DNA of 64,000 bases from an uncultured Bacteroidales bacterium (GCA_905234455.1 CAJOIH010000006.1:1-64000), one strand, 5' to 3'; shown: positions 49,933 to 59,487, counted from the first letter of the stretch. A program made the numbers and translations. The notes: a model not told the origin generated them from the letters alone.

Positions 49933-52533
49933 TTGAAACGGAAATCGGCATATAAATATTCTCTGAAGGCGGCATTTTTTTTGTCGTTGATGCTGGTTTT
50001 CAGGGCTGTCGGATTGGCCCAGAACACCTTCGAGAGCATTGTCAGCCGCACGGCTGTGGACTCGGTGGTGCAGGACATGAAGTCGAAGATCATATACTAT
50101 TACGGCAACGCCGTGGTGAAGTATGACGACATCACATTGGAGGCCAATTACCTGGAGTTTGACTTGAACACCAACATCGTGACGGCCAAGGGCCTCCCTG
50201 ACAGTCTCGGCAAGTTGCAGGGGACACCCAAGTTCACCCAGGGTGAGACCAAGTTCGACGCTTTGGAGATGTCGTACAACTTCGACAGCAAGAAAGGCAT
50301 CATCCACCGGGTGTGGACGGAGGAGAGCGGCGGGTTCCTGCACGGCGAGAAGATCAAGCGGATGGAGGACAACACCATCAACATCCAGTCGGGCGGTTTC
50401 ACCACCTGCAACCTCAAGGAGCATCCCCATTTCATGTTCAAGTTCAACAAGGCCAAGGTCATTCCCGACAACATGATTGTGACCGGTCCCGTGTATGTGA
50501 CCATCCAGGACGTGCCCTTGCCCATCGGCCTACCCTTTGCCATCTTCCCCAACACCAAGGGCCAGAAGTCGGGCATCATCGTCCCCACCTATGGCGAGTC
50601 GGCCAACCGCGGTTTTTATTTGGAGAACGGCGGTTACTATTGGGCGCTCAGCGAGCATTACGACTTGCAGTTGCTGGGCGACATCTACACCCGTGGCAGC
50701 TGGGCCATCAAGCCCACGTTCCGATACAACCAGCGATACAAGCACAATGGCTCGTTGGCTTTGGGTTTTGCTGTGAACAAGATCGGCGACGAGGGTGCTG
50801 CCGACTATGAGAAGAGCCGGGATTTCAAGATCAAGTGGACCCACAAACAGGACACCAAGGCCCATCCGAGGCATAGTTTCTCGGCCGATGTGAACATCAT
50901 CAGTTCCAACTTCAACAAGTACAACGCCACCACTTCCAACGAGTACTTGAGCAACACTTTCAAGAGCAGTATCGCCTACCAGACCAACTTCGCCGGCAAG
51001 GTGTACCTCACCCTCAACGCCAGCCATAGCCAGAACACCATCACCAAGCAGGTGACCGCGTCGCTGCCTGAGGTGACCGTGACCGTGAACCGTTTTTATC
51101 CTTTCCAGAAACTGAAGAACAAGACCACGGGGTGGAAGGCTCTCAACAAGCAGCTCTCGAACCTCAACTTCAGCTACACGATGAATGCCAAGAACTACAT
51201 CTCCGGCATCGACACGTTGCTGTTCCCGACGGGGTGGTACAACGACATGGGTGCCTGGTGGGACAATTTAAAGGGATACACTTCGAGTGGCATCAAGCAT
51301 ACCATCCCCATCAATCTACCCATCAAACTGTTCAAGCATTTCACCTGGACCAACTCGGCCAACTTTAACGACTACATGTATTTCAGCCATGTTGAGAAAT
51401 ACTGGTCGCCGGTCGACAGTCTGATGCACACCGACACTGTGCCGGGTTTCCGCAACCTGATCGACTTCAACCTATCGAGCAATCTCACCACCAAGCTTTA
51501 TGGCATGGTACGTTTCAGCAAGGGTCCCGTTAGGGCGGTGCGTCATGTGTTCACGCCCACCATCGGCGTCAGTTACCGGCCCGACTTCAGCGATCCCAAA
51601 TGGCATGTCTACGATTCGTATGTCGACCAAAACGGTCAGGCCCAGACCTATAACATGTTCATGAACGCGCTGTTCGGCACCCCTTCGCAGAGCAGTTCGG
51701 GACTGGTCACCTACAACTTCAACAACACGTTGGACATGAAGATCCCGTCGCGGTCGGACACCGTCACGGGGATGAAGAACGTGACTTTGCTGGAGGCGCT
51801 GAGTTTTTCGGGCAACTACGACTTCACGAAGGACTCGCTCAATTGGTCCACCATGGCGGTCAGTGCCAGAACCACGCTGTTCAAGAAGCTGAAGGTGACC
51901 TATTCGAGTGTGTGGGACCCGTACACGGTGGATTCGTTGGGGCGCAGGATCAACCGGCTTGAGGTCTTTGAGAACCACCGGCTTTTCCACAAGAACAACT
52001 CTGCGTGGAACTTCAGCCTGAGCTGGTCGTTCAGCCAGAACGACTTGAAGAAGTGGAAAGGTGAAAATGGAACGCCGACTGATTTTGAGGAGCGGATCGG
52101 GGCACGGGCGATGGGCTCGGAGTTCGTCACGCCGGGTGAGTTGGACGACATCTTGGGCAACCCCAAGTCGTACATCGACTGGACCACGCCTTGGTCGTTG
52201 ACTTTGAGTTACAATTTGAGACGCACCACCAACATCAATTACGCCAATTTCATGGGCATCAAGACCAACCAGTTGGTGCAGACTTTATCGGTGAACGGCG
52301 ACATCAGTTTCAGTCCGAAGTGGAAGGTGAGTTTCTCGACGGGATGGGACTTCACCAACCACGGCTTGTCGTACACTTCGTTGAACATCTACCGCGACTT
52401 GCATTGTTGGGAGATGCGGTTCAACTGGATTCCCATTGGCAACTACAAGAGCTGGAATTTCACTATTAATGTGAAGGCACAGGCGTTGCAGGACCTGAAG
52501 TTGACGAAGAAGAAGGACTATAGGGATAATTGA
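49933..52533 (+). CDS. lptD: LPS-assembly protein LptD (OstA-type)
   Basis: 866 residues. The best start is a TTG at 49933, 27 bases behind the -7 box, because it gives a full signal peptide (KRKSAYKYSLKAAFFLSLML, ending VGLAQ); the ATG at 49993 would truncate it. The N-terminal OstA/LptA-like beta-jellyroll carries ITLEANYLEFDLNTN and WTEESGGFLHGEKI. The rest is the large LptD barrel with FAIFPNTKGQKSGIIVPTYG and C-terminal strands. It inserts lipopolysaccharide into the outer leaflet. A long loop between 440 and 480 resembles the extra extracellular region of Bacteroidota LptD proteins. Confidence 0.88.
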   Translation: MKRKSAYKYSLKAAFFLSLMLVFRAVGLAQNTFESIVSRTAVDSVVQDMKSKIIYYYGNAVVKYDDITLEANYLEFDLNTNIVTAKGLPDSLGKLQGTPKFTQGETKFDALEMSYNFDSKKGIIHRVWTEESGGFLHGEKIKRMEDNTINIQSGGFTTCNLKEHPHFMFKFNKAKVIPDNMIVTGPVYVTIQDVPLPIGLPFAIFPNTKGQKSGIIVPTYGESANRGFYLENGGYYWALSEHYDLQLLGDIYTRGSWAIKPTFRYNQRYKHNGSLALGFAVNKIGDEGAADYEKSRDFKIKWTHKQDTKAHPRHSFSADVNIISSNFNKYNATTSNEYLSNTFKSSIAYQTNFAGKVYLTLNASHSQNTITKQVTASLPEVTVTVNRFYPFQKLKNKTTGWKALNKQLSNLNFSYTMNAKNYISGIDTLLFPTGWYNDMGAWWDNLKGYTSSGIKHTIPINLPIKLFKHFTWTNSANFNDYMYFSHVEKYWSPVDSLMHTDTVPGFRNLIDFNLSSNLTTKLYGMVRFSKGPVRAVRHVFTPTIGVSYRPDFSDPKWHVYDSYVDQNGQAQTYNMFMNALFGTPSQSSSGLVTYNFNNTLDMKIPSRSDTVTGMKNVTLLEALSFSGNYDFTKDSLNWSTMAVSARTTLFKKLKVTYSSVWDPYTVDSLGRRINRLEVFENHRLFHKNNSAWNFSLSWSFSQNDLKKWKGENGTPTDFEERIGARAMGSEFVTPGELDDILGNPKSYIDWTTPWSLTLSYNLRRTTNINYANFMGIKTNQLVQTLSVNGDISFSPKWKVSFSTGWDFTNHGLSYTSLNIYRDLHCWEMRFNWIPIGNYKSWNFTINVKAQALQDLKLTKKKDYRDN

Positions 52534-52566
52534 GGAGTTAGGAGTTGGGAGTGAGGAGTTAGGAGT
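52534..52566. repeat. Low-complexity GGAGTTA/GGAGTGA repeat
   Basis: Same 7-base units as 2413-2458, directly behind the lptD stop codon. Confidence 0.65.
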
Positions 52567-52592
52567 GATTTTGATACGATAAACAAATAAAC

Positions 52593-54122
52593 ATGAAAAA
52601 ACTGTTACTATTAATGATCGCGCTGACCTTGGGATTCGGGGTGAAGGCGCAATGTCCGCTTTCGACGGCGGTAGATTTCACCGCGACCGACTTTCATGGT
52701 ACGGAGGTACATTTGTTCGACATTTTGGATGCCGGGCAGTATGTGCTCATTGACTTTTTCTTCACCAGTTGCAATCCGTGTCAGCAGGCCACGCCGAAGA
52801 TAGTTGAATCGTATTACGCCATGGGCTGCAACATGCACGATGTGTTTTACATGGAGATCTCCGACCGCGACAGTGACGCTGCTTGTCAGACCTGGTGTCA
52901 GACCTACGGGGTGGAGTATCCCACCATCAGCGGTGCGGCGGGTGGTTCCACCATCTGCGGCAACAGCATGTATCGCATCCCCGCTTTTCCCACGGTCATC
53001 CTGATTGCTCCCGACCGTTCCATTCTCATTAATGACTTATGGCCTATTAATAACACCCAGACTGTCATCACCGCTTTGGAGAACCACGGTCTCCAGCAGC
53101 ACGATTGCGATGGGCCGAACGTTTTCCCCACGGTACACATTGAGGTCGATTTGGTGACGGAGACCGAGGTTACTGCCACCTTCACCCCGCTTGAAGGTTG
53201 CACCACGTATTATTACACCTTGGCTACTGAAGCCGAGATTCAGCAATGGATGAGCATCACAGGGCTGGAGCTCCCCGAGTATCTCCAGACCTACGGTTTT
53301 CCTGGCGACGACATCCTCAGCCACGTCTTCACTGACCTCACGCCCAACACGGATTATGTGATTTATGCGGTGCCCAGCGACGAGAACTACATCCTTTACG
53401 AGGTGGTTCAGGAGCCTGTCACCACCACTCCTGGTGGAGGTGCTGAGATCATGCCCGACTTCACCGCTCCCGACCTCGATGGCAACGAGATCAACCTTTA
53501 CAGCATCCTCGATGGCGGTCAGGCTGTGCTGCTCTATTTCTTCCTTTATGGCGACGAGTTCAGCGAGGCCCCCATGCCCGACGTGGTGGAGGCTTTCCAT
53601 CAATACGGCTGCAACGAGCACGATGTGTTCTTCATGGAGATCACGCCCAACGGTCACGCTGACGACTGCCAGGCCTGGGTGGAGAAATTCGGGGTTCAGT
53701 TCCCGACCATCAGCAGGGACGCTGGCGGCAACGACATTGTCCAGGCCATCCCTGTGGGTTTCTACCCCACCATCATGCTCATCCGTCCGAACCACGAGAT
53801 TGCTGTTCGCGACATCTATCCGCCGACGTATGAATACATCGCCCAGGCCCTTGACGATGAAAGCTGCGAGCAGTACTATTGCTTGACGGGCGTGGATGAA
53901 GGCGGCACCTCCTGCACCCCCTTCCCCAACCCTGCCCACGAGAGCGTGACCCTCAAGGGTGAAGACCTCGGTTTGGTGAGTGTTTACAACGCCCTTGGCC
54001 AGAAGGTGGAGGAGTTCCTAACGGAAGGTAACGAGCTGATCATCAACACTACCAGATACCGGAGCGGTGTGTATTTCATTAAGATGAATGGAAAAACACT
54101 ACGTTTTGTAGTGAATCATTAA
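52593..54122 (+). CDS. T9SS-exported protein with two thioredoxin-like domains
   Basis: 509 residues. Signal peptide ends GVKAQ. The first domain (about 25-165) is a TlpA/redoxin-like fold with an intact active site FFTSCNPCQQATPK. A fibronectin-like middle (180-275) contains LTPNTDYVIYAV. The second domain (about 285-430) repeats the fold, but the CxxC position reads LYGDEFSEAPMP, so it cannot do thiol exchange. The C-terminus is a T9SS type A sorting domain (CTPFPNPAHESVTL, ending KMNGKTLRFVV). A surface or secreted redox function is inferred. It ends with its own terminator. Confidence 0.85.
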   Translation: MKKLLLLMIALTLGFGVKAQCPLSTAVDFTATDFHGTEVHLFDILDAGQYVLIDFFFTSCNPCQQATPKIVESYYAMGCNMHDVFYMEISDRDSDAACQTWCQTYGVEYPTISGAAGGSTICGNSMYRIPAFPTVILIAPDRSILINDLWPINNTQTVITALENHGLQQHDCDGPNVFPTVHIEVDLVTETEVTATFTPLEGCTTYYYTLATEAEIQQWMSITGLELPEYLQTYGFPGDDILSHVFTDLTPNTDYVIYAVPSDENYILYEVVQEPVTTTPGGGAEIMPDFTAPDLDGNEINLYSILDGGQAVLLYFFLYGDEFSEAPMPDVVEAFHQYGCNEHDVFFMEITPNGHADDCQAWVEKFGVQFPTISRDAGGNDIVQAIPVGFYPTIMLIRPNHEIAVRDIYPPTYEYIAQALDDESCEQYYCLTGVDEGGTSCTPFPNPAHESVTLKGEDLGLVSVYNALGQKVEEFLTEGNELIINTTRYRSGVYFIKMNGKTLRFVVNH

Positions 54123-54144
54123 TAATTTTCTAATTTTATAATAA

Positions 54145-54180
54145 AAACCGTTTCGAAATGAAGCGGTTTTTTTTGTTTTT
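54145..54180 (+). terminator. Intrinsic terminator
   Basis: Stem AAAACCG/CGGTTTT extended inward by TTTC/GAAG (one G-T pair), loop GAAAT, followed by eight or more T. Confidence 0.85.
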
Positions 54181-54215
54181 AAACCTATTTTTTATTAAAA
54201 AAATTTTGTAAAGTA

Positions 54216-54287
54216 TTGATACATATAAAAAGTATTATAATTTTGCATTACGTAAAAACCGTAACGGATAATCCGTAACGTAAAATA
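54216..54287 (+). promoter_or_regulatory. Promoter and operator-like repeats of the ATPase gene at 54297
   Basis: TTG (54216-54218) and TAATTTTG (54238-54245) with 19-base spacing form a full promoter. Downstream, in the leader, CCGTAACG occurs twice 14 bases apart, and ACGGAT/ATCCGT (54264-54276) is a perfect 6-1-6 palindrome. Confidence 0.65.
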
Positions 54288-54296
54288 TGAAATACT

Positions 54297-55436
54297 ATGG
54301 CAAAAGAACTCCACAATCCTTTTATATACCAGGGTTATGAAAGTCCAGAATATTTTTGTGACCGTGTCGCGGAAACGGAAGCTTTGGCTGCAAACTTACG
54401 TAACGGTCGCAATGTGACATTGATTTCACCTCGAAGGATCGGGAAAACCGGACTGATACAAAACACCTTTTATCGCCTTGGGGAGGGTGATAAAGACGCC
54501 ATCTGTCTCTATATCGACATTTTCCCGACCAAAAGCCAGGCCGAGATGGTACGCATGTTGGGCGATGCCGTTATCAACGAAGTGATGTTGAAAAACAAAA
54601 CATTGAAAAAGAAAGCTTTGGAGTTTTTCAGTGCCTGGAAGCCCGTGTTCGGTCTAGATCCGCTCACCGGCTCCCCCACCCTATCCATCAACATTGAGCC
54701 GAGGCAATCCGAGATGACCTTGAAGGGTATTTTCGACTATCTGAAGACTTTGAACCACCATGTATTTATTGCCATTGACGAATTCCAGCAGGTGGCCGAA
54801 TACCCTGAAACCGGAACGGAGGCCTTGCTCCGATCGCACATCCAATTTGCGCAGAACGTTCACTTTGTTTTTTCGGGCAGCAAGCAGCACTTGATGTCGG
54901 AGATGTTCGGATCGCCGCAACGGCCTTTTTACCAGAGCACCGAGACCATGGGGTTAAACCCTCTGGATGAAGCGGTCTATTACGATTTTGCCAACCGTTT
55001 CTTTGAAGATAAGAAAGGTGTTCTCGACAGGCAGGTTTTCCATGATTTGTATGAGCGCTTCGATGGTTACACCGGATACATTCAAGCGGTTCTAAACCGA
55101 CTTTATGAGAGGAATCGTAAGGTAACGAATTCCGAACAGGTCCTTGAAGCAATTCGCATGGTCATCATGGGCAAGGCGACCCAATACGAGAATATGGTGC
55201 CGTTCCTCACCGAGAACCAATTCTCACTTCTCAAAGCCATCGCTCGAGAGAGGAAAGTCAAGCAACCCACTGCCCAGGCGTTCATCCAGAAATACAACCT
55301 ACCTGGGGCCAGCAGCGTTCAGACGGCCCTAGAGACTTTGGTCAACAAGGAACTGGTATACTCGCTTCCTGATGGATATATTATCTACGACCGTTTCTTC
55401 GACCTATGGTTATTAAGATTTCCGAATAACAATTAA
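54297..55436 (+). CDS. Archaeal-type AAA ATPase (ATPase_2 family)
   Basis: 379 residues. The Walker A is SPRRIGKTGLI (about 45-55) and the Walker B VFIAIDEFQQV (about 158-168), as in the prokaryotic ATPase_2 (PF01637) group. Then comes VFSGSKQHLM (sensor-like), FYQSTETMGLNPL and a C-terminal winged-helix-like part that ends YDRFFDLWLLRF. Many Bacteroidota carry families of these genes; the function is not established. It is separate from, but similar in style to, the AAA_14 genes at 5285 and 61167. Its leader contains short repeats. Confidence 0.85.
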   Translation: MAKELHNPFIYQGYESPEYFCDRVAETEALAANLRNGRNVTLISPRRIGKTGLIQNTFYRLGEGDKDAICLYIDIFPTKSQAEMVRMLGDAVINEVMLKNKTLKKKALEFFSAWKPVFGLDPLTGSPTLSINIEPRQSEMTLKGIFDYLKTLNHHVFIAIDEFQQVAEYPETGTEALLRSHIQFAQNVHFVFSGSKQHLMSEMFGSPQRPFYQSTETMGLNPLDEAVYYDFANRFFEDKKGVLDRQVFHDLYERFDGYTGYIQAVLNRLYERNRKVTNSEQVLEAIRMVIMGKATQYENMVPFLTENQFSLLKAIARERKVKQPTAQAFIQKYNLPGASSVQTALETLVNKELVYSLPDGYIIYDRFFDLWLLRFPNNN

Positions 55437-55448
55437 ATATTTAAAATA

Positions 55449-56687
55449 ATGAAAATCAATATTTTAAGATCCTCGTTCCAGACTGATGAATTTGTTTGGA
55501 AGGAATATGGCGAGCTGATTGAACGGCTGCAGAACGAATGTCGGGCTGAGATTACCGTCATTGGCGATGGCGCACCGTTACCGCAAGCTGTGCCAGATGC
55601 CGTGATGATTGCCACCGGCGGGGTGGAGAACCTGTTCAAGACCTTGTTTAAGGGCGACGGTCCTGTGACGTTGATTGCTGACGGGCGCAACAATTCGTTG
55701 GCGGCGGCATTGGAGATTTTGACTTGGCTGGAGGGCCGGGGCGTTGAGGGGAAGATTTTGCATGGGACGAACGAGGAGATTGTCAACGGCATTAAAGGTG
55801 GTGTAACTATACAGGGGACCGAGCTTAGCGGTACCAGGATTGGGTTGTTCGGGGAACCCTCCGACTGGTTGATTGCCAGCGGGGTGGACCGTGATTATCT
55901 GATGGAGCATTTCGGGGTGGAGAGCCGCGACATCGACTTGCAGCGGTTGATTGAAGGCATCAAGGCGGTGCCAGAAGCCGAGGCCAAGAAGGTGGCGCAG
56001 GACATCTTGAAGCGCGCCCAAGGCGTGAAAGAGCCCTCTTATGCCGACATGGAGGAGGCTGCCAGGGCTTATCTTGCCATCAAGAAGATCTGTGAAGAGG
56101 AGCGGTTGGATGCCCTAACCATACGGTGTTTCGACATTGTGAAGATCTGTGGCACCACCAGTTGTTTGGCTTTGGCCCTGCTCAACGACGAAGGCATCGT
56201 AGCGGGTTGCGAGGGCGACATGCAGACGCTGATGAGTATGCTTTTGGTGAAGCGGCTTTGCGGTGCGGAGGCGTTCATGGCCAACCCGTCGCAGCTCACT
56301 GAGACGACCAGCATGCTGGCCCATTGTACCATTCCTTTGAAGATGTGTGACGGGCTGGTAATCCGCTCGCATTTCGAGTCGGGCATCGGCGTGGCCATCC
56401 AGGGGATGTTGCCGTTGACCGATTACACCCTCTTCAAGTGGGGTGGACCGAAGCTGGACCGTTATTTCGTGGCCGAGGCGAAGGCTGTGGAAATGCCTTA
56501 CAGCGATCATTTCTGCCGGACGCAGATCACGTTGGACGTGGATTTACGGCCGTATTTGTTGCAGCATTCCATTGGGAATCACCACGTGATTATCAAAGGG
56601 AGACACGGGGAGGAAATAAAAAGGTTTATGGATTGCCACGTCGCTTCGCTCCTCGCAATGACAACTACTTCCGCAAAACAATCCTAA
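55449..56687 (+). CDS. L-fucose/L-arabinose isomerase-like protein
   Basis: 412 residues, cytosolic. The fold and C-terminal motifs match the fucose isomerase superfamily: IRCFDIVKICGTTSCLALAL, GCEGDMQTLMSM (acidic metal site), HCTIPLKM, then FKWGGPKLDRYFVAEAK. The N-terminal domain is shorter than in FucI, so sugar specificity is uncertain. The extreme C-terminus (CHVASLLAMTTTSAKQS) is encoded by a dispersed repeat at 56628-56662, so the natural end has been replaced. The stop overlaps the convergent histidine kinase gene by 23 bases. Confidence 0.8.
   Translation: MKINILRSSFQTDEFVWKEYGELIERLQNECRAEITVIGDGAPLPQAVPDAVMIATGGVENLFKTLFKGDGPVTLIADGRNNSLAAALEILTWLEGRGVEGKILHGTNEEIVNGIKGGVTIQGTELSGTRIGLFGEPSDWLIASGVDRDYLMEHFGVESRDIDLQRLIEGIKAVPEAEAKKVAQDILKRAQGVKEPSYADMEEAARAYLAIKKICEEERLDALTIRCFDIVKICGTTSCLALALLNDEGIVAGCEGDMQTLMSMLLVKRLCGAEAFMANPSQLTETTSMLAHCTIPLKMCDGLVIRSHFESGIGVAIQGMLPLTDYTLFKWGGPKLDRYFVAEAKAVEMPYSDHFCRTQITLDVDLRPYLLQHSIGNHHVIIKGRHGEEIKRFMDCHVASLLAMTTTSAKQS
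56628..56662. repeat. Dispersed repeat that encodes GLPRRFAPRNDN in one frame
   Basis: ATTGCCACGTCGCTTCGCTC and the following CTCGCAATGACAA form an element often seen as an interspersed repeat in Bacteroidota and other bacteria. One frame yields the peptide GLPRRFAPRNDN, a known repeat-derived tail. It supplies the last residues of the isomerase-like gene. Confidence 0.6.
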
Positions 56688-58167
56688 ACGTTGTGCCTTG
56701 ACCGACGACGGAGGATTTGACGAAGATCTTGCCTTTATGGTATTCTTCGATGATGCGTTTGGCCAGTGACAGGCCCAGGCCCCAGCCGCGTTTCTTGCTG
56801 GTATATCCGGGGTTGAACACCTGTTTGATTTGCGATTTGGAGATGCCTTTGCCTGTGTCGCTCAGGTCGAGGCAGATCTCGTCGGAGCCTTCGGTGAGTT
56901 CGAGGGTGATCTTGCCGTGGTCGCCCATGGCGTCGACGGCATTCTTGGTAAGGTTTTCGAGCACCCAGCGGAACAGCGAGGGCACCAATGGCACCACCAG
57001 GGGACCTTCAGGCAGTTGGAGGTCGAACTCGAACTTCTTGGAGAAGCGGTGCTGGAGGTAGTCCATGGTGTCGTTGATGACCGGGATGATGTCGGTAGGT
57101 TCGAGCACGGGCACCGAGCCGATTTTCGAGAAGCGGTCGGTGACCACCTGCAGGCGGTCGATATCCTTTTCCATTTCCTCTGTACCCGCGAAGGGCTCTT
57201 CTTGCATTTTGAGGAGCTCCACCCAGCCCATTAATGAAGAGATGGGTGTACCCAGCTGGTGCGCGGTCTCCTTGGCCATGCCGGCCCACACCTGATTCTG
57301 TTCTGAGCGGCGTGCCCAGCTGAACAGGAGGTAGGCGATGAGCAGGTAGAGGCCCACGACGATGAACTGGATGATGGGGAAGTATTTCATCTGCTGCACC
57401 AGGTCGGTGGTGCGGTAGTAGATATAGGCTTTGCCTCGGTTCATGAAGTCGATCTCGAGGGGTTCGTTCTCGGAGCGCATCAAGGCCAGCTGGTGTTCCA
57501 CATAATCCGCATTTTGCATCATGGTGGAATCCAGGTTGCCGTAATTCAGGATCTTGGTCCCGTCGGCATTGGTGATGATGACCGGGGCGCCCAGGGCGTT
57601 GAGGGTGATCTCTTCCATGAAGTGGGTGATCATATCTTCGAGCACGGCTTTCAGTTCCGTGTAGATCGACGATTCGTTATAGTAGAGCCATTGGATCTCG
57701 CCAAAGCCCGGGTTGATTTTGATGGGCGGGAATTTTGAGTAGGCCCGTTTCAGGTCTGCGTCGAAGAATGTCTTGTCCTTTTGGTCGTCGGGGAGGTTGT
57801 TGGAGAGCACGATATGGCCTGCCTCGTCGGTGACGATGAGGGGGATGCTGATGTTGTTCTTGATGATTTCCAGATAGATGCCGGCGTTTTCGTTATTGGA
57901 GAAGTCGAGCAGTTGCCGATAGGCCAGTGCCAGCAGGTCGACGCGCATTTGTTCCTGTTCGCTGACTTTGCCGAAGAACTCTTCTGTGGACTTCATCATG
58001 CCCGCATGTTGTTCCATGGCGGCGGCCCATAGCTGGACTTGGTTGATTTCCTGTTCGGCGATGGATTTCACGAGGTGGTTGGTATACCACAGTGAGGCGC
58101 CCACGATGAGGAGTGCCACGATGGCGAGGATCCATTTCCAGCGTTTTTTATTGGTGTAGAGATTCAT
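56665..58167 (-). CDS. Membrane sensor histidine kinase
   Basis: 500 residues. First membrane helix at the N-terminus (WILAIVALLIVGASLWYT), a periplasmic sensing region (40-265, including a PAS/Cache-like IPLIVTDEAGHIVLSNN), second helix (IQFIVVGLYLLIAYLLFSW), then a HisKA-type domain with the phospho-acceptor AKETAHQLGTPISSLMG and an HATPase with N box ENLTKNAVDAMG, G1 DLSDTGKGIS and G2 GWGLGLSLAKRI. The inserted Q after His is common in Bacteroidota. No response regulator is adjacent, so the partner is unknown. Confidence 0.94.
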   Translation of the reverse strand: MNLYTNKKRWKWILAIVALLIVGASLWYTNHLVKSIAEQEINQVQLWAAAMEQHAGMMKSTEEFFGKVSEQEQMRVDLLALAYRQLLDFSNNENAGIYLEIIKNNISIPLIVTDEAGHIVLSNNLPDDQKDKTFFDADLKRAYSKFPPIKINPGFGEIQWLYYNESSIYTELKAVLEDMITHFMEEITLNALGAPVIITNADGTKILNYGNLDSTMMQNADYVEHQLALMRSENEPLEIDFMNRGKAYIYYRTTDLVQQMKYFPIIQFIVVGLYLLIAYLLFSWARRSEQNQVWAGMAKETAHQLGTPISSLMGWVELLKMQEEPFAGTEEMEKDIDRLQVVTDRFSKIGSVPVLEPTDIIPVINDTMDYLQHRFSKKFEFDLQLPEGPLVVPLVPSLFRWVLENLTKNAVDAMGDHGKITLELTEGSDEICLDLSDTGKGISKSQIKQVFNPGYTSKKRGWGLGLSLAKRIIEEYHKGKIFVKSSVVGQGTTFRIVLRK

Positions 58168-58212
58168 AGCGAATGCAAAGATACGGATTTCTCCGAAAAC
58201 CGCATCTGTTTT

Positions 58213-58776
58213 TCATTCTCTCTCCAGCTCGCACAAGCCTCCCTTGTTGCCGACCACGAAATCCACGGGCGGGTTGTTGCCCTGGACGAGTTGGGAGAGG
58301 TAGAGTGGCTCGTGAAGGATGAAGATGCTGCCGTAAAACGTGTTGCCTACCTTCAGCTTGGAGTTTTCGGCTTCATCTACGACGAACTTCTCGTCGCCAA
58401 GGTATCGGAACGTACAGCGACGGTTGGGCATCCACGATACTCTGACGCGGTCGCCAGTCTTCAGCTCATTGGCTTTGACATGGGGCGAGAGCACCTCGTT
58501 CGAATTGCCCTCCTGGCAGATGCTTTGCACGAAATGGTCCCAGTCGTTGTAACCGAGGAAACGCGACAGGATCTCCAAGGTGCTGTTGCGGGTTTGGTCG
58601 GCGCCGTCGATATATCCCCACAGGCGTTTCAGGGTGGTGGGACTCATCGTCTCATGGGTGCGCTCCCACACGGCACCGCTGAGGAAGATGAAGTCGTTGG
58701 GTGTCTTCATCTTACGTTTCATGCTTTCTTCGATGCGTTTCTTGAGTTCCGTGATTTCCGGACTTGTTTTTTCCAT
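58213..58776 (-). CDS. Putative small DNA-binding protein, unknown function
   Basis: 187 residues. The N-terminal half (ISGAVW-type helices, then SPTTLKRLWGYIDG and LEILSRFLGYNDWDHFV) has the helix spacing of a DNA-binding domain frequent in Bacteroidota. The C-terminal half is beta-rich (GDRVRVSWMPNRRCTFRYLG, FVVDEAENSKLKVG). It is divergent from the Ser/Thr kinase gene and shares its intergenic region, a position common for a regulator. A minus-strand CATTTTTG box sits 5 bases before the ATG, so the mRNA may be leaderless. Confidence 0.6.
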   Translation of the reverse strand: MEKTSPEITELKKRIEESMKRKMKTPNDFIFLSGAVWERTHETMSPTTLKRLWGYIDGADQTRNSTLEILSRFLGYNDWDHFVQSICQEGNSNEVLSPHVKANELKTGDRVRVSWMPNRRCTFRYLGDEKFVVDEAENSKLKVGNTFYGSIFILHEPLYLSQLVQGNNPPVDFVVGNKGGLCELERE

Positions 58777-58810
58777 GCCGCAAAAATGCGACTTTTTTTG
58801 ATTACAATTT

Positions 58811-58825
58811 GATCCTTGTTGGTCC
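58811..58825. promoter_or_regulatory. Shared motif GGACCAACAAGGA, copy 1
   Basis: On the minus strand GGACCAACAAGGATC, between the divergent regulator-like and kinase genes. A 13-base identical copy lies at 62540-62552 near the second FISUMP gene. Candidate operator. Confidence 0.4.
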
Positions 58826-58875
58826 TTTTTGCCACCATGGCGAAAAAAGCCTTATCTTCGCAGCAAAATTGGACG

Positions 58876-59487
58876 ATGACCGACGAAATCAGCACTTCGG
58901 GACCTCTCAGCGGGACTTTCCTCTCGACTGACGAGGCGCAGACTTCCATAGAGCCAATAGACAGTCGTGGCTTCAACCAACTGTTCAAGGTAAAGCGGCA
59001 GGGGCGGTGGTTTTTGCTGAAAGGCCTCAAGGCCGAGTATCGCTCCAAGCCCGTCTATGTCGAGCTGCTGAAGAAGGAATATGCCCTGATGGTGCAACTC
59101 GACCATCCCAACATCGTGAAAGCCTACTCCAAGGAGATGAACGATGAGATGGGGCCCTGCATCGTGATGGAATACATTGAAGGGGTGACGCTCGACCGGT
59201 TTCTCGAAAGCAAGCCCACGAGGCAGGCTCGCCGCAAGGTGGTGGACCAGCTGGTGGATGCCTTGGCCTACATCCACAGCAAACAGATTCTGCACCGTGA
59301 CCTGAAGCCCAGCAACATCCTTATTACCCGCAACGGCAACAACGTAAAAATCATCGACTTCGGTCTTTCTGATGCTGACGACTTCGCCATTTTGAAACAA
59401 TCTGCCGGCACCTTGAAATACATGGCACCGGAACAAAAGAACAAGATTTATGAGCAAAAGCAACCAGAGGCGAGGGAGGGTAATTGA
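58876..59487 (+). CDS. Ser/Thr protein kinase, N-terminal part of a frameshifted gene
   Basis: From ATG 58876, right behind a -7 box-like TATCTTCG (58852-58859). The kinase N-lobe and most of the catalytic centre are readable: LLKGLK with the conserved Lys, catalytic HRDLKPSNIL (His140, Asp142), DFG in IIDFGLSD (Asp161), and MAPEQ. The frame then ends at 59487. Removing one G from the GGG at 59478-59480 gives EAREVIDCKSDVYTFG, the exact continuation of a kinase C-lobe into the next frame. So this and the following feature are one gene split by a single-base insertion, or by a sequencing error. Confidence 0.8.
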   Translation: MTDEISTSGPLSGTFLSTDEAQTSIEPIDSRGFNQLFKVKRQGRWFLLKGLKAEYRSKPVYVELLKKEYALMVQLDHPNIVKAYSKEMNDEMGPCIVMEYIEGVTLDRFLESKPTRQARRKVVDQLVDALAYIHSKQILHRDLKPSNILITRNGNNVKIIDFGLSDADDFAILKQSAGTLKYMAPEQKNKIYEQKQPEAREGN

